Positions 34,557 to 43,755 of a DNA stretch of 64,000 nt are shown in pieces (positions within the stretch are counted from its first letter, which is position 1; every line of letters starts with the position of its first letter). Source of the stretch: S5-327 sp965116015. GTDB lineage: Bacteria > Chloroflexota > Dehalococcoidia > Lucifugimonadales > Australimonadaceae. Under the pieces are notes generated by a model. That model was not told where the DNA came from, searched no databases, and saw only the letters and a list, made by a program, of their open reading frames with translations. The stretch is from the NCBI GenBank assembly GCA_965116015.1, contig OZ220477.1, positions 1,302,001 through 1,366,000 of the forward strand. Direction: 5' to 3'. The position numbers and the translations under genes were made by a program.

Positions 34557-35981
34557 ATGACCAGCCCCGGCTTCTGGCGGCTCTCCGCCACGGAACTGAT
34601 CGACGGCTACCGCAAGCGCGAGTTCTCCCCCGTCGAGGTCGCCCGCGAAGTCTTCGACCGCATCGAGCGGCTCAACCCCAAACTCAGCGCATTCCTCGCG
34701 CTCAATCACGACGATGCGCTCAAGGCAGCCGAAGCCGCCGAGGCCGCATGGCGCGGATCCGGCGAGCGCGGCCTCCTCTGCGGCGTCCCCATCTCCCTCA
34801 AAGACAGCATCGAGATGGACGGGCTCCCCACAACCTACGGATCCCTGGCGTTCGCCGCCAATCGCCAGCCCGACTCCGAAATCGCGCGACGCATCCGCCG
34901 CGAGGGGGGCGTCCTCATCGGCAAGACCAATCTCCCCGAGTTCGCCCTTCACGGCGCTGTCGATAACCGCATCAGCCCCCCCGGACGCAACCCCTGGAGC
35001 CTCGACCACACCTGCGGCGGATCAAGCGGAGGCGCAGGCGCGCAGCTCGCCGCCGGCCTCGGCCCCTTGGCAATCGGCACCGACTCCGGCGGATCTGTCC
35101 GGATGCCCGCCGCGCTCAACGGCGTCTTCGCCCTGAAACCCACCTATCAGCGCATCCCCTCAGTACAGACGTGGCGAGCCGCGCCCGGGCGCTCGCACAA
35201 CGGCCCCATGACCCGCACCGTGCGCGACAGCGCCCTCATCCTGCAAGCGCTCGCCGGCTACGACCCCCACGACGCAGAATCCAACCTCCCGCCGGTGGAC
35301 GACTACTTCGCGTTCGTCTCAGGCGACCTGCGCGGCCTGCGCGTCGCCGTGAGCTACGACTTCGGTCGCGGCTTCGCGATGGACGCCGAAGCCCTCGCCC
35401 TCGTGCGCGAGATTGCCCGATTCTTCGAAGACGCAGGATGCATCGTCGTCGAAGCCGACCCCCCTACCATCGATGAGCCAGAGGAGCTCGAACCGGGCGT
35501 CTGGGCGTACTCCGGCGACCACTACGCCGCCGCAGAGGCGATGATCCCCAATTTCCTGGAGAACCATCTCAACGACCTGAGCAATGTCGCGCGTCCGATC
35601 TACGAAGCCGGACCCCGCGCCAAGGCATGGCAGTACCGGCGCATCGTCCGGCGCAACCGCGCCTACGGACAGCGCGTGCAAGAGTGGTTCCGCGACTACG
35701 ACTTCCTCCTCAGCCCGGAGATGGGGCCCGCGCAACGCATTGACGCAGTCCGCATCCCCGACCGATCGCGCCCGCCGCAAAGCTTCAACACCCCGTTCAA
35801 CCACGCATACAATCCCGCCGCCGCCGTGCCCGTCGGCTTTCACTCGAGCGGTCTCCCCCTCGCGGCGCAGATAGTCGGGCGCCTCTACGACGACGTCGGA
35901 ACGCTCCGGATGGCCGCCGCCATCGAACGCGCTCGCCCCTGGAGTCATCGCTGGCCCCCCCTCGCCGAAGAGGCTGCGTAG
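34557..35981 (+). CDS. Amidase-signature-family hydrolase
   Basis: This 474-residue amidase has the full Ser-cisSer-Lys machinery: K82 in VPISLKDSIE, the cis-serine in TCGGSSGGAGA (residues 156-157) and nucleophile S180 in GTDSGGSVRMPA. The C-terminal part (FNTPFNHAYNPAAAVPVGFH) is usual. AAGGAG precedes the ATG. It is the last gene of the 30995-35981 operon, 81 nt after the beta subunit, and converges with the gene at 35993. The family hydrolyses amides, including glutaminyl-tRNA intermediates, but the absence of gatB/gatC and the context favour small-molecule catabolism. Confidence 0.92.
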   Translation: MTSPGFWRLSATELIDGYRKREFSPVEVAREVFDRIERLNPKLSAFLALNHDDALKAAEAAEAAWRGSGERGLLCGVPISLKDSIEMDGLPTTYGSLAFAANRQPDSEIARRIRREGGVLIGKTNLPEFALHGAVDNRISPPGRNPWSLDHTCGGSSGGAGAQLAAGLGPLAIGTDSGGSVRMPAALNGVFALKPTYQRIPSVQTWRAAPGRSHNGPMTRTVRDSALILQALAGYDPHDAESNLPPVDDYFAFVSGDLRGLRVAVSYDFGRGFAMDAEALALVREIARFFEDAGCIVVEADPPTIDEPEELEPGVWAYSGDHYAAAEAMIPNFLENHLNDLSNVARPIYEAGPRAKAWQYRRIVRRNRAYGQRVQEWFRDYDFLLSPEMGPAQRIDAVRIPDRSRPPQSFNTPFNHAYNPAAAVPVGFHSSGLPLAAQIVGRLYDDVGTLRMAAAIERARPWSHRWPPLAEEAA

Positions 35982-35992
35982 TGAGACGCGCG

Positions 35993-36850
35993 CTAACCTT
36001 CGAGGAACGCCTCGCGCCAGGCGCGGTAAATGGCCGCTCCGGTGGCCGTCGCCATCGTCTCCGGCGAGGGCTCGCGCTCGGCGAGGTCAGGCTCTCCCCG
36101 AGCCTGACGCTCATACGCCTCGGCCATCGCGCGGATAGTCTGCGTGAACGCGCCATGGCCGCGCAGCGCGAGCTTCACTCCATACGGCGCAAGCGTCTCG
36201 TTCGTAAGCGCCGCCGGCGTGTTCCCGATCATGAACGGCAGCGCGGTTGCAGCGCGCATCGCCTCAAGCTGCCCCTCCTCGCGGACCCCCATAAGGAAGA
36301 GCGCGTCGACCCCAGTCTGCTCGTAAGCCCGCGCCCGCTCGATGGCGTCATCAAGGCTCGTGGCGTTGATGGCGTGCGTGCGCCCAATGACAACCGTCAG
36401 CGAATCTTCCCGCGCCTCAACCGCCGCTCTCAGCTTGCCGATCATCTCGCCGAGGGGAATGAGAAGCTCCTTGCCGCCTGACCCGAACCTGCTCGGAAGA
36501 TCCGTGTCCTCTATCGTCATAGCGGACGCCCCAGCATCCTCTAGCTCGCGCACTGTGCGGATAACGTTGAGCGCGTTGCCGTATCCGTTATCCGCGTCGA
36601 CGATCTGGCTGATATCGGAGGCGCGAGTGATGCGCCGCACCTGCTCGGCAAGCTCCGTCAGCGTGATGACAGCGATGTCCGGGGCTCCGAGCGCTACTGC
36701 GCTGGCGATGGAGCCGCCCAGCATCCCGATCTCGAACCCCATGGCGTAGGCGAGACGCGATGAGAGCGGATCGAACACAGAGGCTGGGCGGACGCACGCA
36801 CCCCCAGCGAGATGCTGGCGCAACCGTTTCCGGCGATCGGCAGGGAGCAT
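35993..36850 (-). CDS. Isocitrate lyase/PEP mutase superfamily: oxaloacetate decarboxylase-type enzyme
   Basis: This 285-residue protein begins MLPADRRKRLRQHL. Segments FDPLSSRLAYAMGFEIGMLG, GGSIASAVALGAPDIAVITL, QIVDADNGYGNALNVIRTV and ASAMTIEDTDLPSRFG closely follow the Pseudomonas PA4872-type oxaloacetate decarboxylase from memory. The usual ICL cysteine motif (KKCGH) is absent, as in that group. The ATG at 36850 is chosen; the frame continues to 37963 only as an antisense shadow of the ABC gene. It ends 12 nt from the convergent amidase stop. A related 2,3-dimethylmalate-lyase-like activity is possible. Confidence 0.88.
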   Translation of the reverse strand: MLPADRRKRLRQHLAGGACVRPASVFDPLSSRLAYAMGFEIGMLGGSIASAVALGAPDIAVITLTELAEQVRRITRASDISQIVDADNGYGNALNVIRTVRELEDAGASAMTIEDTDLPSRFGSGGKELLIPLGEMIGKLRAAVEAREDSLTVVIGRTHAINATSLDDAIERARAYEQTGVDALFLMGVREEGQLEAMRAATALPFMIGNTPAALTNETLAPYGVKLALRGHGAFTQTIRAMAEAYERQARGEPDLAEREPSPETMATATGAAIYRAWREAFLEG

Positions 36851-36919
36851 ACGCGCCTCCGGACTTGCAGCCCCGAGTGCGGCGCTGCGGTTATGTGCGA
36901 CATTTAGCCGATGATAATC

Positions 36920-36949
36920 GATGCAGCCGCGTGTATCATTGGCTGCATC
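36920..36949. promoter_or_regulatory. Perfect 9-bp inverted repeat in a divergent promoter region
   Basis: GATGCAGCC (36920-36928) and GGCTGCATC (36941-36949) flank 12 bp that contain a TATCAT -10-like hexamer (36934-36939). It lies between the oxaloacetate decarboxylase-type gene and the ABC ATPase gene, 28 nt before the latter, so it could be an operator. No adjacent regulator gene is seen. Confidence 0.45.
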
Positions 36950-36976
36950 ACCCCTGCGGAATACGTGTGCTTCACG

Positions 36977-38026
36977 ATGGATTATGCTATACATGCCCAA
37001 GGGCTCCAACGCCATTTCGGCGAAATTCCTGCAGTTAAAAGCATCGATCTCGCCATTAAATCCGGCGAAATCTACGGGTTCCTCGGCCCCAACGGCGCCG
37101 GCAAGACAACAACCCTCAGGATGCTCACAACCCTGCTGCTGCCGACCGGCGGATCTGCGACGGTCGCCGGCTACGACGTCGTGGCCGACCCCCTCAACGT
37201 CCGCCTCAACATCGGAACCGCCCTGCAAGAGGTGGGAATCGACCCCAAGCAGAAAGGCATCGAAATGTTGCGCCTCCAGGGAGCGCTCTACGGCCTTTCC
37301 CGCAAAGACACCGACCGCCGCATCGACGAGCTGGAATCCCTCATCGACATCGGCGACGCCCTCAACCGAGCCATCGGCACGTACTCGGGCGGAATGAAGC
37401 GACGCCTCGACCTCGCCGCCTCCCTCATCCACCACCCGCAAGTGCTCTTCCTCGACGAGCCCACCACCGGGCTTGACCCCATCAGCCGCTCCCACGTGTG
37501 GGACTACATCCGCACGATCAATCGCGGTATGGGCGCCACCGTTTTCCTCACCACTCAATACCTCGAAGAAGCTGACGCCCTCGCTGAGCGCGTCGCCATC
37601 GTCGATCGCGGCATCCTCGCCGCCGAGGGAACGCCCTCCGAACTGAAGCGCTCCGTCGGCGCCGACGTCATCGTCGCAAACATCGACCATCCGGAATTGG
37701 CGCACGAAGCCCTTGCGCGGGTGAACGGATCCCAGCGCGTCGAGGTCTACGGCGACGAGGTCGCCGTATCCGCGCAGAACGGCGCCGCGCTCATATCCAC
37801 AATTGCAATCGGGCTCAACGAGGCAGGCGTCAAAGTGAACGAGCTCACCCTCAGAACCCCCACGCTCGACGACGTGTTTCTGCAAGTTACCGGCGCCCGA
37901 ATGCAGGCCGAAGCAGCAACCGAGAACGCGGAGGGAGCAGCCGTGAGCGCCGCCGCGCAACACAGCTCGCCAACGCCCGAATACAGCCCGAAGCAGCGGG
38001 CCGAGAATGCGGAGGGAGAAGCATGA
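36977..38026 (+). CDS. ABC-2-type transporter ATP-binding protein
   Basis: This 349-residue, DrrA-like ATPase has Walker A GPNGAGKTT, the Q-loop region GTALQEVG, signature YSGGMKRRLDLA, Walker B VLFLDEPTTGLD and the switch region VFLTTQYLEEAD. The C-terminal domain ends DDVFLQVTGARM; an extra ~38 residues after it come from an 80-bp tandem duplication. The ATG at 36977 is chosen; an earlier in-frame ATG at 36911 would include the inverted repeat. The stop overlaps the permease ATG (ATGA), so the pair is coupled. It probably exports a drug-like or lipid substrate. Confidence 0.93.
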   Translation: MDYAIHAQGLQRHFGEIPAVKSIDLAIKSGEIYGFLGPNGAGKTTTLRMLTTLLLPTGGSATVAGYDVVADPLNVRLNIGTALQEVGIDPKQKGIEMLRLQGALYGLSRKDTDRRIDELESLIDIGDALNRAIGTYSGGMKRRLDLAASLIHHPQVLFLDEPTTGLDPISRSHVWDYIRTINRGMGATVFLTTQYLEEADALAERVAIVDRGILAAEGTPSELKRSVGADVIVANIDHPELAHEALARVNGSQRVEVYGDEVAVSAQNGAALISTIAIGLNEAGVKVNELTLRTPTLDDVFLQVTGARMQAEAATENAEGAAVSAAAQHSSPTPEYSPKQRAENAEGEA

Positions 38027-38054
38027 GCGCCGTCGCGCAACAGCCGATTAAGCG
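37895..38054 (+). repeat. 80-bp tandem duplication across the ABC ATPase/permease junction
   Basis: The segment from 37895 recurs from 37975, including the GAGAAYGCGGAGGGAG phrase and the start region of the permease (GAGCGCCGYCGCGCAACA). The second copy is slightly diverged with a 1-nt indel and carries the real ATPase stop and permease ATG. Confidence 0.8.
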
Positions 38055-38829
38055 CGTAACCGCGCGGAAGGCGGGCTTCATCCGCGACGTCATCCATCTT
38101 GGCGGCCGCTCTCTGCGCTCCATCCCCCGCGACCCTGAAACGCTCTACCCCGCCCTGATCATCCCCGTGTTCTTCTTCGCCATCAACGTCGGCGCCCTCC
38201 AGGACCTCACCGAGACGATAGAAGGGTTCGATTACAAGGCTTTCCAGATCCCTGTGGCGATCCTCTTCGCAGTCACCGGGTTGAGCCGCGCCAACGTGCT
38301 CGTTACAGACATCCAGAACGGCTACTTCGACCGCCTCGCGCTTACGCCCGTGAACCGGCTCGCGCTGCTCCTCGGATTCATCGTTGCTGATCTCGCCCTC
38401 GCCGTAGTGATGTCGATTCCCGTCTTCATCCTTGCGTTCGCCGTGGGCGTCGACTTCGAGAGCGGTCTGTTGGGAATCGGCGTCCTCCTTGTCATCACGG
38501 CGTTGTGGGCAATGGTCTACAACGGATTCCCCTACGCCATCGCTCTCAAAACAGGCAACGCCGCCGCCGTCAACACAAGCTTCATCTTCTTCTTCCCTGT
38601 CGTCTTCCTCACGCCTCTCTTCGCCCCCAGGGAAGCCCTCACCGGCTGGATGGAAACAGTAGTAACCTACAACCCCGTCACCTACCTGCTGCAGGGAATG
38701 CGCTCCCTCGTCTCCGAAGGATGGGTGATGGCGGACATCGCCGCCGCCCTCGGAGGCATCGCAGCCCTCGGCATCTTCACCATCCCGCTTGCCTCCTGGG
38801 CGCTCCTCGGACGCGTCCGCCGCAGCTGA
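38023..38829 (+). CDS. ABC-2-type transporter permease
   Basis: This 268-residue membrane protein has about six transmembrane segments (for example YPALIIPVFFFAINVGAL, FIVADLALAVVMSIPVFILA, NTSFIFFFPVVFLTPLF) and the conserved ABC-2 end region MRSLVSEGWVMADIAAALGG. It overlaps the ATPase stop by 4 nt. With the ATPase it would form a DrrAB-like exporter. Confidence 0.92.
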   Translation: MSAVAQQPIKRVTARKAGFIRDVIHLGGRSLRSIPRDPETLYPALIIPVFFFAINVGALQDLTETIEGFDYKAFQIPVAILFAVTGLSRANVLVTDIQNGYFDRLALTPVNRLALLLGFIVADLALAVVMSIPVFILAFAVGVDFESGLLGIGVLLVITALWAMVYNGFPYAIALKTGNAAAVNTSFIFFFPVVFLTPLFAPREALTGWMETVVTYNPVTYLLQGMRSLVSEGWVMADIAAALGGIAALGIFTIPLASWALLGRVRRS

Positions 38830-39005
38830 TCGCGCGGCAACACGGCTCCTTCCGCGTCCAGGGACGCAAGTGCGCGCTTGGGCCTGCAAGCGCAACGCGC
38901 CCGTGTATGCTTGTCGGGCATGCCATACCCCCCGTCGCAGAAGCCCCTCCTCCGTTCGTGGCCCTCGCCGCTCTCCGCTCCCGCCGCGGCAGGGAGCGCT
39001 GCCCG

Positions 39006-40310
39006 ATGAGCCAGCCCTCCGTGCAGTCCCTTCCCGCGCTGTGGCCGTTCAAGCGGGTCTACTACGGCTGGGGCGTCGTTGCAGCCTCAGTCGCTATGTC
39101 CTTCGCGCAAGTGCCGGTCTACGGGCCTGTGCTCTCGGTGTTTCTCACGCCGATCAACCAGGACCTCGGCTGGTCGTTCGGGCAGATGTCCCTCGCGTTC
39201 GCCGGCGGAAGCCTGCTCGGATCGTTGCTCTCCCCCGTCGTCGGCGCGCGAATGGACAGGTACGGAGCACGCTCCGCAGTAGTCGTCTCCGGGCTGCTTG
39301 TCTCGACCGCGATGATCGGGCTCGCGTTCGTGCAGGAGATATGGCAGTTCATCATCCTGTTCGCGATAGGACGAACGGCGGCGCTTGCAGGCGTGAACCT
39401 GGGGAGCGCCGTCGCCATCGCGAACTGGTTCGTCCGCAGCAGAGGACGAGCCACATCGTTCCTCAGCATCGGCCTGCGCGCAGGTCAGGCGATTGTCCCC
39501 CTCGCCATCATCACTCCCATCATGCTGTCGGCGTCGTGGCGGCACGCCTACGCCGCGCTGGCCGCGCTCACATTCGTCCTCATCGTCGTTCCCGGTTGGC
39601 TGTTCATCCGCCGTCGGCCGGAAGACTTCGGCCTGCTCCCCGATGGCGCGTCGCCGCAGACCTCGGCCTCTCCCTCGCCCGGAAGCGCGCCGCCGCACGA
39701 AGAGTTCTCGTTCACGCTCCGGGAAGCCCGGCGCACTGCCGCGTTCTGGCTGCTGACGTTCGCCACCATGTCCGTCGCGTTCGCGCAGACAGCAGTGAAC
39801 GTCCATGCCGTGACCAGCATCGTCGACCGTGGAATCAGCCAAGCGTTCTCCGGCGCGTTCGTCTTCATAATGATGGGCGTCGCCGCGCTCTCGGCTTACG
39901 GATGGGGCGCGCTGATCGACCTCATCCACGTTCGGTGGGCGGCTGCAATCGCAACCGTGCTCTCCGGAAGCGCGATGCTGCTGTTGATGGCCGTCGACTC
40001 TCTCGGGATGGCGATCGCATTCGCCGTCCTGTTCGGGCTTGGAACCGGAGGGTGGACGCTCGCACAAACGCTAGTGTTCGCCAACTACTTCGGACGCCGA
40101 AGCCTCGGATCGATAAGAGGGGTCTCTCAGATGCTTGGCGGCCCGCTCTCCGCAATGGGAGCCGTCATCGCCGGATACATCCGCGACTACACCGACAGCT
40201 ACACGCTCTCGTTCGCCATCTTCTTCGGCGCGCTTGCGCTAGTGTTCGTCGCGTTGCTGTTCGCGCGCCCGCCCCGCAATCCTCCGCGCCTAGCACCCGA
40301 GAAAGGGTGA
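39006..40310 (+). CDS. MFS transporter (monocarboxylate / OFA-like)
   Basis: This 434-residue, 12-segment carrier begins after a short tail with RVYYGWGVVAASVAMSFAQV. It has SPVVGARMDRYGAR (motif A-like), the NWFVRSRGRATS loop typical of oxalate/formate-antiporter-like and monocarboxylate MFS proteins, and the central loop FIRRRPEDFGLLPDG. The same RRPEDxGLLPDG loop is in the broken MFS gene at 49618-50920, so the two are paralogues. The ATG at 39006 is chosen over the longer open frame from 38505. The substrate is unknown. Confidence 0.9.
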   Translation: MSQPSVQSLPALWPFKRVYYGWGVVAASVAMSFAQVPVYGPVLSVFLTPINQDLGWSFGQMSLAFAGGSLLGSLLSPVVGARMDRYGARSAVVVSGLLVSTAMIGLAFVQEIWQFIILFAIGRTAALAGVNLGSAVAIANWFVRSRGRATSFLSIGLRAGQAIVPLAIITPIMLSASWRHAYAALAALTFVLIVVPGWLFIRRRPEDFGLLPDGASPQTSASPSPGSAPPHEEFSFTLREARRTAAFWLLTFATMSVAFAQTAVNVHAVTSIVDRGISQAFSGAFVFIMMGVAALSAYGWGALIDLIHVRWAAAIATVLSGSAMLLLMAVDSLGMAIAFAVLFGLGTGGWTLAQTLVFANYFGRRSLGSIRGVSQMLGGPLSAMGAVIAGYIRDYTDSYTLSFAIFFGALALVFVALLFARPPRNPPRLAPEKG

Positions 40311-40394
40311 ACTCGATATGCAGCGCCGGCAAGAAGCTGAGGCGCAGAGCGTGCAGGGGGCTGGTATGCTCGCCCGAGTGAAGGCGGCATTCCT

Positions 40395-41600
40395 ATGAGC
40401 GTGGCCGCTCCCCGCCGCCCCGGAGCCCTCTCGCACGCGCCGATCTTCTTCTCCTTCTTCACTTGGGGATTCGGCACCGGCGCGCAGAACCTTGGGCGGC
40501 CGCTCTTCGCGTTCGCCGTAACCGGCAACGTCTTCCTCGTAGGCGTGCTGCTCGCCTCCAACGCCGTGCCCCGCATCTTCACCGGGCCGCTCACCGGATT
40601 CCTCGCCGACCGGTTCGGACGCAAGCCCCTCGTCGTCCTCGGCCCCGTCATCCGCGGCCTGTCGAACGTCGGGCAATTTATGGCCGACGACTACATCACC
40701 TTCCTCGTGCTCGAGATGATCGGCCAGGTGGGAGTCGCGATGTGGGGCACAAGCTCCAACGTGCTTATGTCCGACGTTACCCGCGCCGAAACTCGGGGCC
40801 GGATGCTGGCGCTGCGCCATATGTCGATGCGGCTAGGTTTCGTGCTCGGCCCAGCGGTCGGAGGCCTGCTCGCCGCCCAATTCGGTCTGCAGTCCGTCTT
40901 CCTCCTCAACGGCGTCAGCAAGATCGTGATCGTCGCAGTCGTGCTCCTGATGGTGAAAGAGACGCGCCCGCAGGAAGCGGCCAAGCGGCCCGCGGACGAA
41001 CGCAGCGGCTTCTCGCTAGCCCCCTTCCGCGACCGCACGTTCCTTGCGCTGGCCATCGCGACCGCCGTGTTCGCGATGAGCAACGCCGGCGTGATGCAAA
41101 CGCTCATTCCCGTCTACGCTGTCGATGTCGCCCAAGTGGATGAGGCGGCTGTCGGTTTCCTCATCAGCATCGGGTCGCTAGTCACGTTCCTCTTCGCGTT
41201 TCCGAACGGAATCATCGCCGACAGATACGGCCGGAAGTGGTCGCTCGTGCCCGGACTACTTCTGCTCGCCGCCGCATCGTTCACACTTATGGTAGGAGGC
41301 CTCTACGCGGCGCTGGCGCTCGCCGTCTGCGTCAAGGGGCTGGGAGAGGCAATGACTATGGGCACAACGCAGACCTATGCGATGGACATCGCGCCTCCGG
41401 CGCGTCGGGGGGCTTACCTCGGCCTGTGGACGTTCTCACAGTCGCTGGGCGCGACGGCGGGGCCGCTCCTGCTTGCCGCCATCTATCACTACCTGTTCCC
41501 CAACGCCGCATTCTCCGTTATGGGAACGGCCCTGATTGCAGCCGCCGCGCTGCTCGCTCTGACAGCCCGGGAGACGGCAGGACGCGGCCAGACAGCGTAG
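40395..41600 (+). CDS. MFS transporter
   Basis: This 401-residue carrier has about 12 membrane segments and two copies of the MFS motif A loop: GFLADRFGRKPL near residue 68 and GIIADRYGRKWS near residue 280. The paired motifs are typical of the DHA1 drug-exporter group. The gene follows the previous MFS gene by 85 nt in the same direction. The substrate is unknown. Confidence 0.9.
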   Translation: MSVAAPRRPGALSHAPIFFSFFTWGFGTGAQNLGRPLFAFAVTGNVFLVGVLLASNAVPRIFTGPLTGFLADRFGRKPLVVLGPVIRGLSNVGQFMADDYITFLVLEMIGQVGVAMWGTSSNVLMSDVTRAETRGRMLALRHMSMRLGFVLGPAVGGLLAAQFGLQSVFLLNGVSKIVIVAVVLLMVKETRPQEAAKRPADERSGFSLAPFRDRTFLALAIATAVFAMSNAGVMQTLIPVYAVDVAQVDEAAVGFLISIGSLVTFLFAFPNGIIADRYGRKWSLVPGLLLLAAASFTLMVGGLYAALALAVCVKGLGEAMTMGTTQTYAMDIAPPARRGAYLGLWTFSQSLGATAGPLLLAAIYHYLFPNAAFSVMGTALIAAAALLALTARETAGRGQTA

Positions 41601-41811
41601 CTCCGCTCATCTTCATCGAGGGTCCTTGAGCCTCCTCGCTTGCCGGTGCGCCACGATCCTATTGCTCGCTCGTGCGCGCCCCGCTACGCTGATTCCGTGC
41701 ATTCACGCCGCCCCGCTGACTGCCGCTCCAATGCTCCGGCCCCTCCCGGAATGTCAAGCTCCAAACGAAATTTCGACGCCAGCCGCGTCATTCCGTTATC
41801 ATCCTTCCGGT

Positions 41812-42390
41812 ATGGCTAACGCGTTCGACCCCAGCCGCGTGATTCTCACCGGCGAGAATCCCTTCATCCGCCTCGCCGATGCGCACGGCGCCATCACCAC
41901 GCACGCAAGCTTCTGGCGCGTCATTTTCAGCGGAGGCGGCCCGGGGCACGCGCTCTTCGTCAAGAGCGAACTCACCGACGGCGAATGGCGGATCTACTCC
42001 GACAACATCGCGATGACCCGATGGCTCCAATCCACCGTGCAAGGAATGCTCAACGGCGAGCTAAGCGACCTGACGTTGCCCGTCGTCGACGCCGATTTCG
42101 AACGCCACGGCGACATCCGATCGTTCTGGACAGAGCGGATTACAGCAGACGAGGACGACATTTCGCTTACGTGGTACGAAGCCGGCGAGGCGCGGCTCCG
42201 CCACACCTATCCTTTCGACGCGCCCGACCGCCCATACGGAGTATCGAGCGTGCTGCTTCCATGCGCCGGCGCGCGGCTCACTCTCAACGGCGAACACGCC
42301 GCCGGACAGCCATTCCCCCGCGAGTGGGACGGAGTTCCCTTCAGCTCTTGCGCTCTCGCTTTCTCCGAATCGTGGACCGAGCGGCGGTAG
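41812..42390 (+). CDS. Conserved-looking hypothetical protein
   Basis: This 192-residue soluble protein starts MANAFDPSRVILTGENPFIR, with no membrane segment or signal peptide. Even acidic/aromatic composition and normal codon use support a real gene. TATCAT at 41797-41802 sits 9 nt before the ATG, so a leaderless transcript is possible; the frame runs upstream to 41626 without a better start. I do not recognise the family and assign no function. Confidence 0.7.
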   Translation: MANAFDPSRVILTGENPFIRLADAHGAITTHASFWRVIFSGGGPGHALFVKSELTDGEWRIYSDNIAMTRWLQSTVQGMLNGELSDLTLPVVDADFERHGDIRSFWTERITADEDDISLTWYEAGEARLRHTYPFDAPDRPYGVSSVLLPCAGARLTLNGEHAAGQPFPREWDGVPFSSCALAFSESWTERR

Positions 42391-42538
42391 CTACCCCCCG
42401 CAGAGACACGCGCAGGAACATAAGGACCGAAAGAGATTGCTGCCTGCTTCACGAAGCCCGGAATCAAGAGCGCTGACCATGCCCGCAAAGGCGAGGCAAC
42501 ATGCGTGAAACAGTAGACTACCTCTCCTCTGTGGCAGC

Positions 42539-43726
42539 TTGGTGATCCTCGCAGCGCCAACCCGTATCCTCGCCGACAATCAGGCCGCTCTCGACGAGGC
42601 AGTAGCTGCGATGCGCGGCGCCTCCCTGGTGGCGGTCGACACCGAGGCCGACAGCCGCCACCACTACCCCGAGAAAGTCTGCCTCATCCAGCTCTCCGAT
42701 GGCGAGCGCGCCTTCCTGGTCGATGCCCTTGCAGGCCTCGACTACGCCGGCTTGGGCGAGATCCTCGAGGCCCCCCACATCGAGAAAGCGCTCCACGGCG
42801 CCGATTTCGACATCCGGGGACTCAATCGCGACTACGGATTCGCGCTCGCTCCCTGCTACGACACCTCAATCGCAGCTCGCTTCGCCGGACTCGAACGCAC
42901 CGGGCTTGTCGCGCTCCTCAATGACCTGCTCGGCGTAACCATCCCCAAAGACCGGCGGCTGCAGCGCGCCGACTGGTCCCGGCGTCCGCTGAGCGACGAG
43001 GCGCTGAACTATGCCGCCTCCGATGTCGTTCACCTCGGCGCGCTGCGCCGCGCACTGCATAAACGACTCCAGACCCTTGGGCGAGACGCATGGGTCGCCG
43101 AGGAATTCGATCGGCTCGCGGCGATTCGCTATGTCCCGCCCGACCTCTCGACAGCGCACCTGCTGGTGAAAGGGTCGCGCGGACTCGACGCCCGAGGGCT
43201 CGCCGTCCTGAAAGCGCTGTGCGCGTTCCGGGAGAGCGAAGCCCGACGCCTCGACCGACCTCCGGGCTACGTGCTTCCCGCTCAGGCCCTGATTTACCTC
43301 GCCGCCCATCCAAACGCGTCGTTCTCCGAGACGCCGCATTTTGGGCCAGCGCTAGCCCGACGATATGGCGGCGGTATCCGCAAGGCGCTGCGCGAGGGCG
43401 TCGACGCGCCGCCTTACCAACGCCCGCGTTCGCCGAACCCTCCGCCGTGGAAAGCGTCCCCCGCGGACGCAGCGCGGCTGTCCATGCTGAAGGCGTGGAG
43501 AGCGGAGCTCGGCGCCAAGCTCAGCCTCGACCCCGCGCTCCTGTGGCCGATGCGAAGCCTGGAACGCTTGGCCCGCGCCCCCGCCTCCTTCGAGGAGGAA
43601 CAGACCTCGCCAGATGTGCGGCGCTGGCAGCGGAGAGAGTTCGGCGAGTCCCTGCGATCAGCCCTGGAAACAGGAGCCGGGGCAGCCTCCCCCGACAAGA
43701 GCGCGAGAACGTTCCTGCTAGACTAG
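42539..43726 (+). CDS. rnd: Ribonuclease D
   Basis: This 3'-5' exoribonuclease of about 395 residues acts in tRNA 3' processing. DEDDy motifs: AVDTEADS (D, E), ALHGADFDIRGL (D) and NYAASDVVHL (Y, D). An HRDC domain follows at about residues 210-285 (GLAVLKALCAFRESEARRLD, YVLPAQALIYLAAHP), then a second HRDC-like part. The start is TTG 42539 or the adjacent GTG 42542; neither has a strong ribosome-binding site. Confidence 0.9.
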   Translation: MVILAAPTRILADNQAALDEAVAAMRGASLVAVDTEADSRHHYPEKVCLIQLSDGERAFLVDALAGLDYAGLGEILEAPHIEKALHGADFDIRGLNRDYGFALAPCYDTSIAARFAGLERTGLVALLNDLLGVTIPKDRRLQRADWSRRPLSDEALNYAASDVVHLGALRRALHKRLQTLGRDAWVAEEFDRLAAIRYVPPDLSTAHLLVKGSRGLDARGLAVLKALCAFRESEARRLDRPPGYVLPAQALIYLAAHPNASFSETPHFGPALARRYGGGIRKALREGVDAPPYQRPRSPNPPPWKASPADAARLSMLKAWRAELGAKLSLDPALLWPMRSLERLARAPASFEEEQTSPDVRRWQRREFGESLRSALETGAGAASPDKSARTFLLD

Positions 43727-43755
43727 CCAATGTCAAACTGCTTCCGGAGCGGCCT

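Noticed and set aside
30230..36000. Replication origin or terminus at the skew transition
   Set aside because: The skew fades to about zero, with no sign flip in the window, and no dnaA-box cluster, dnaA gene or dif-like site was seen.
36851..37963. N-terminal extension of the oxaloacetate decarboxylase-type frame to 656 residues
   Set aside because: The extension lies antisense to the ABC ATPase gene; the enzyme aligns from ATG 36850.
43090..43755. N-terminal extension of the molybdopterin subunit to 971 residues
   Set aside because: It overlaps rnd in another frame and is R/P-rich; the ATG at 43756 has a ribosome-binding site and matches the family start.
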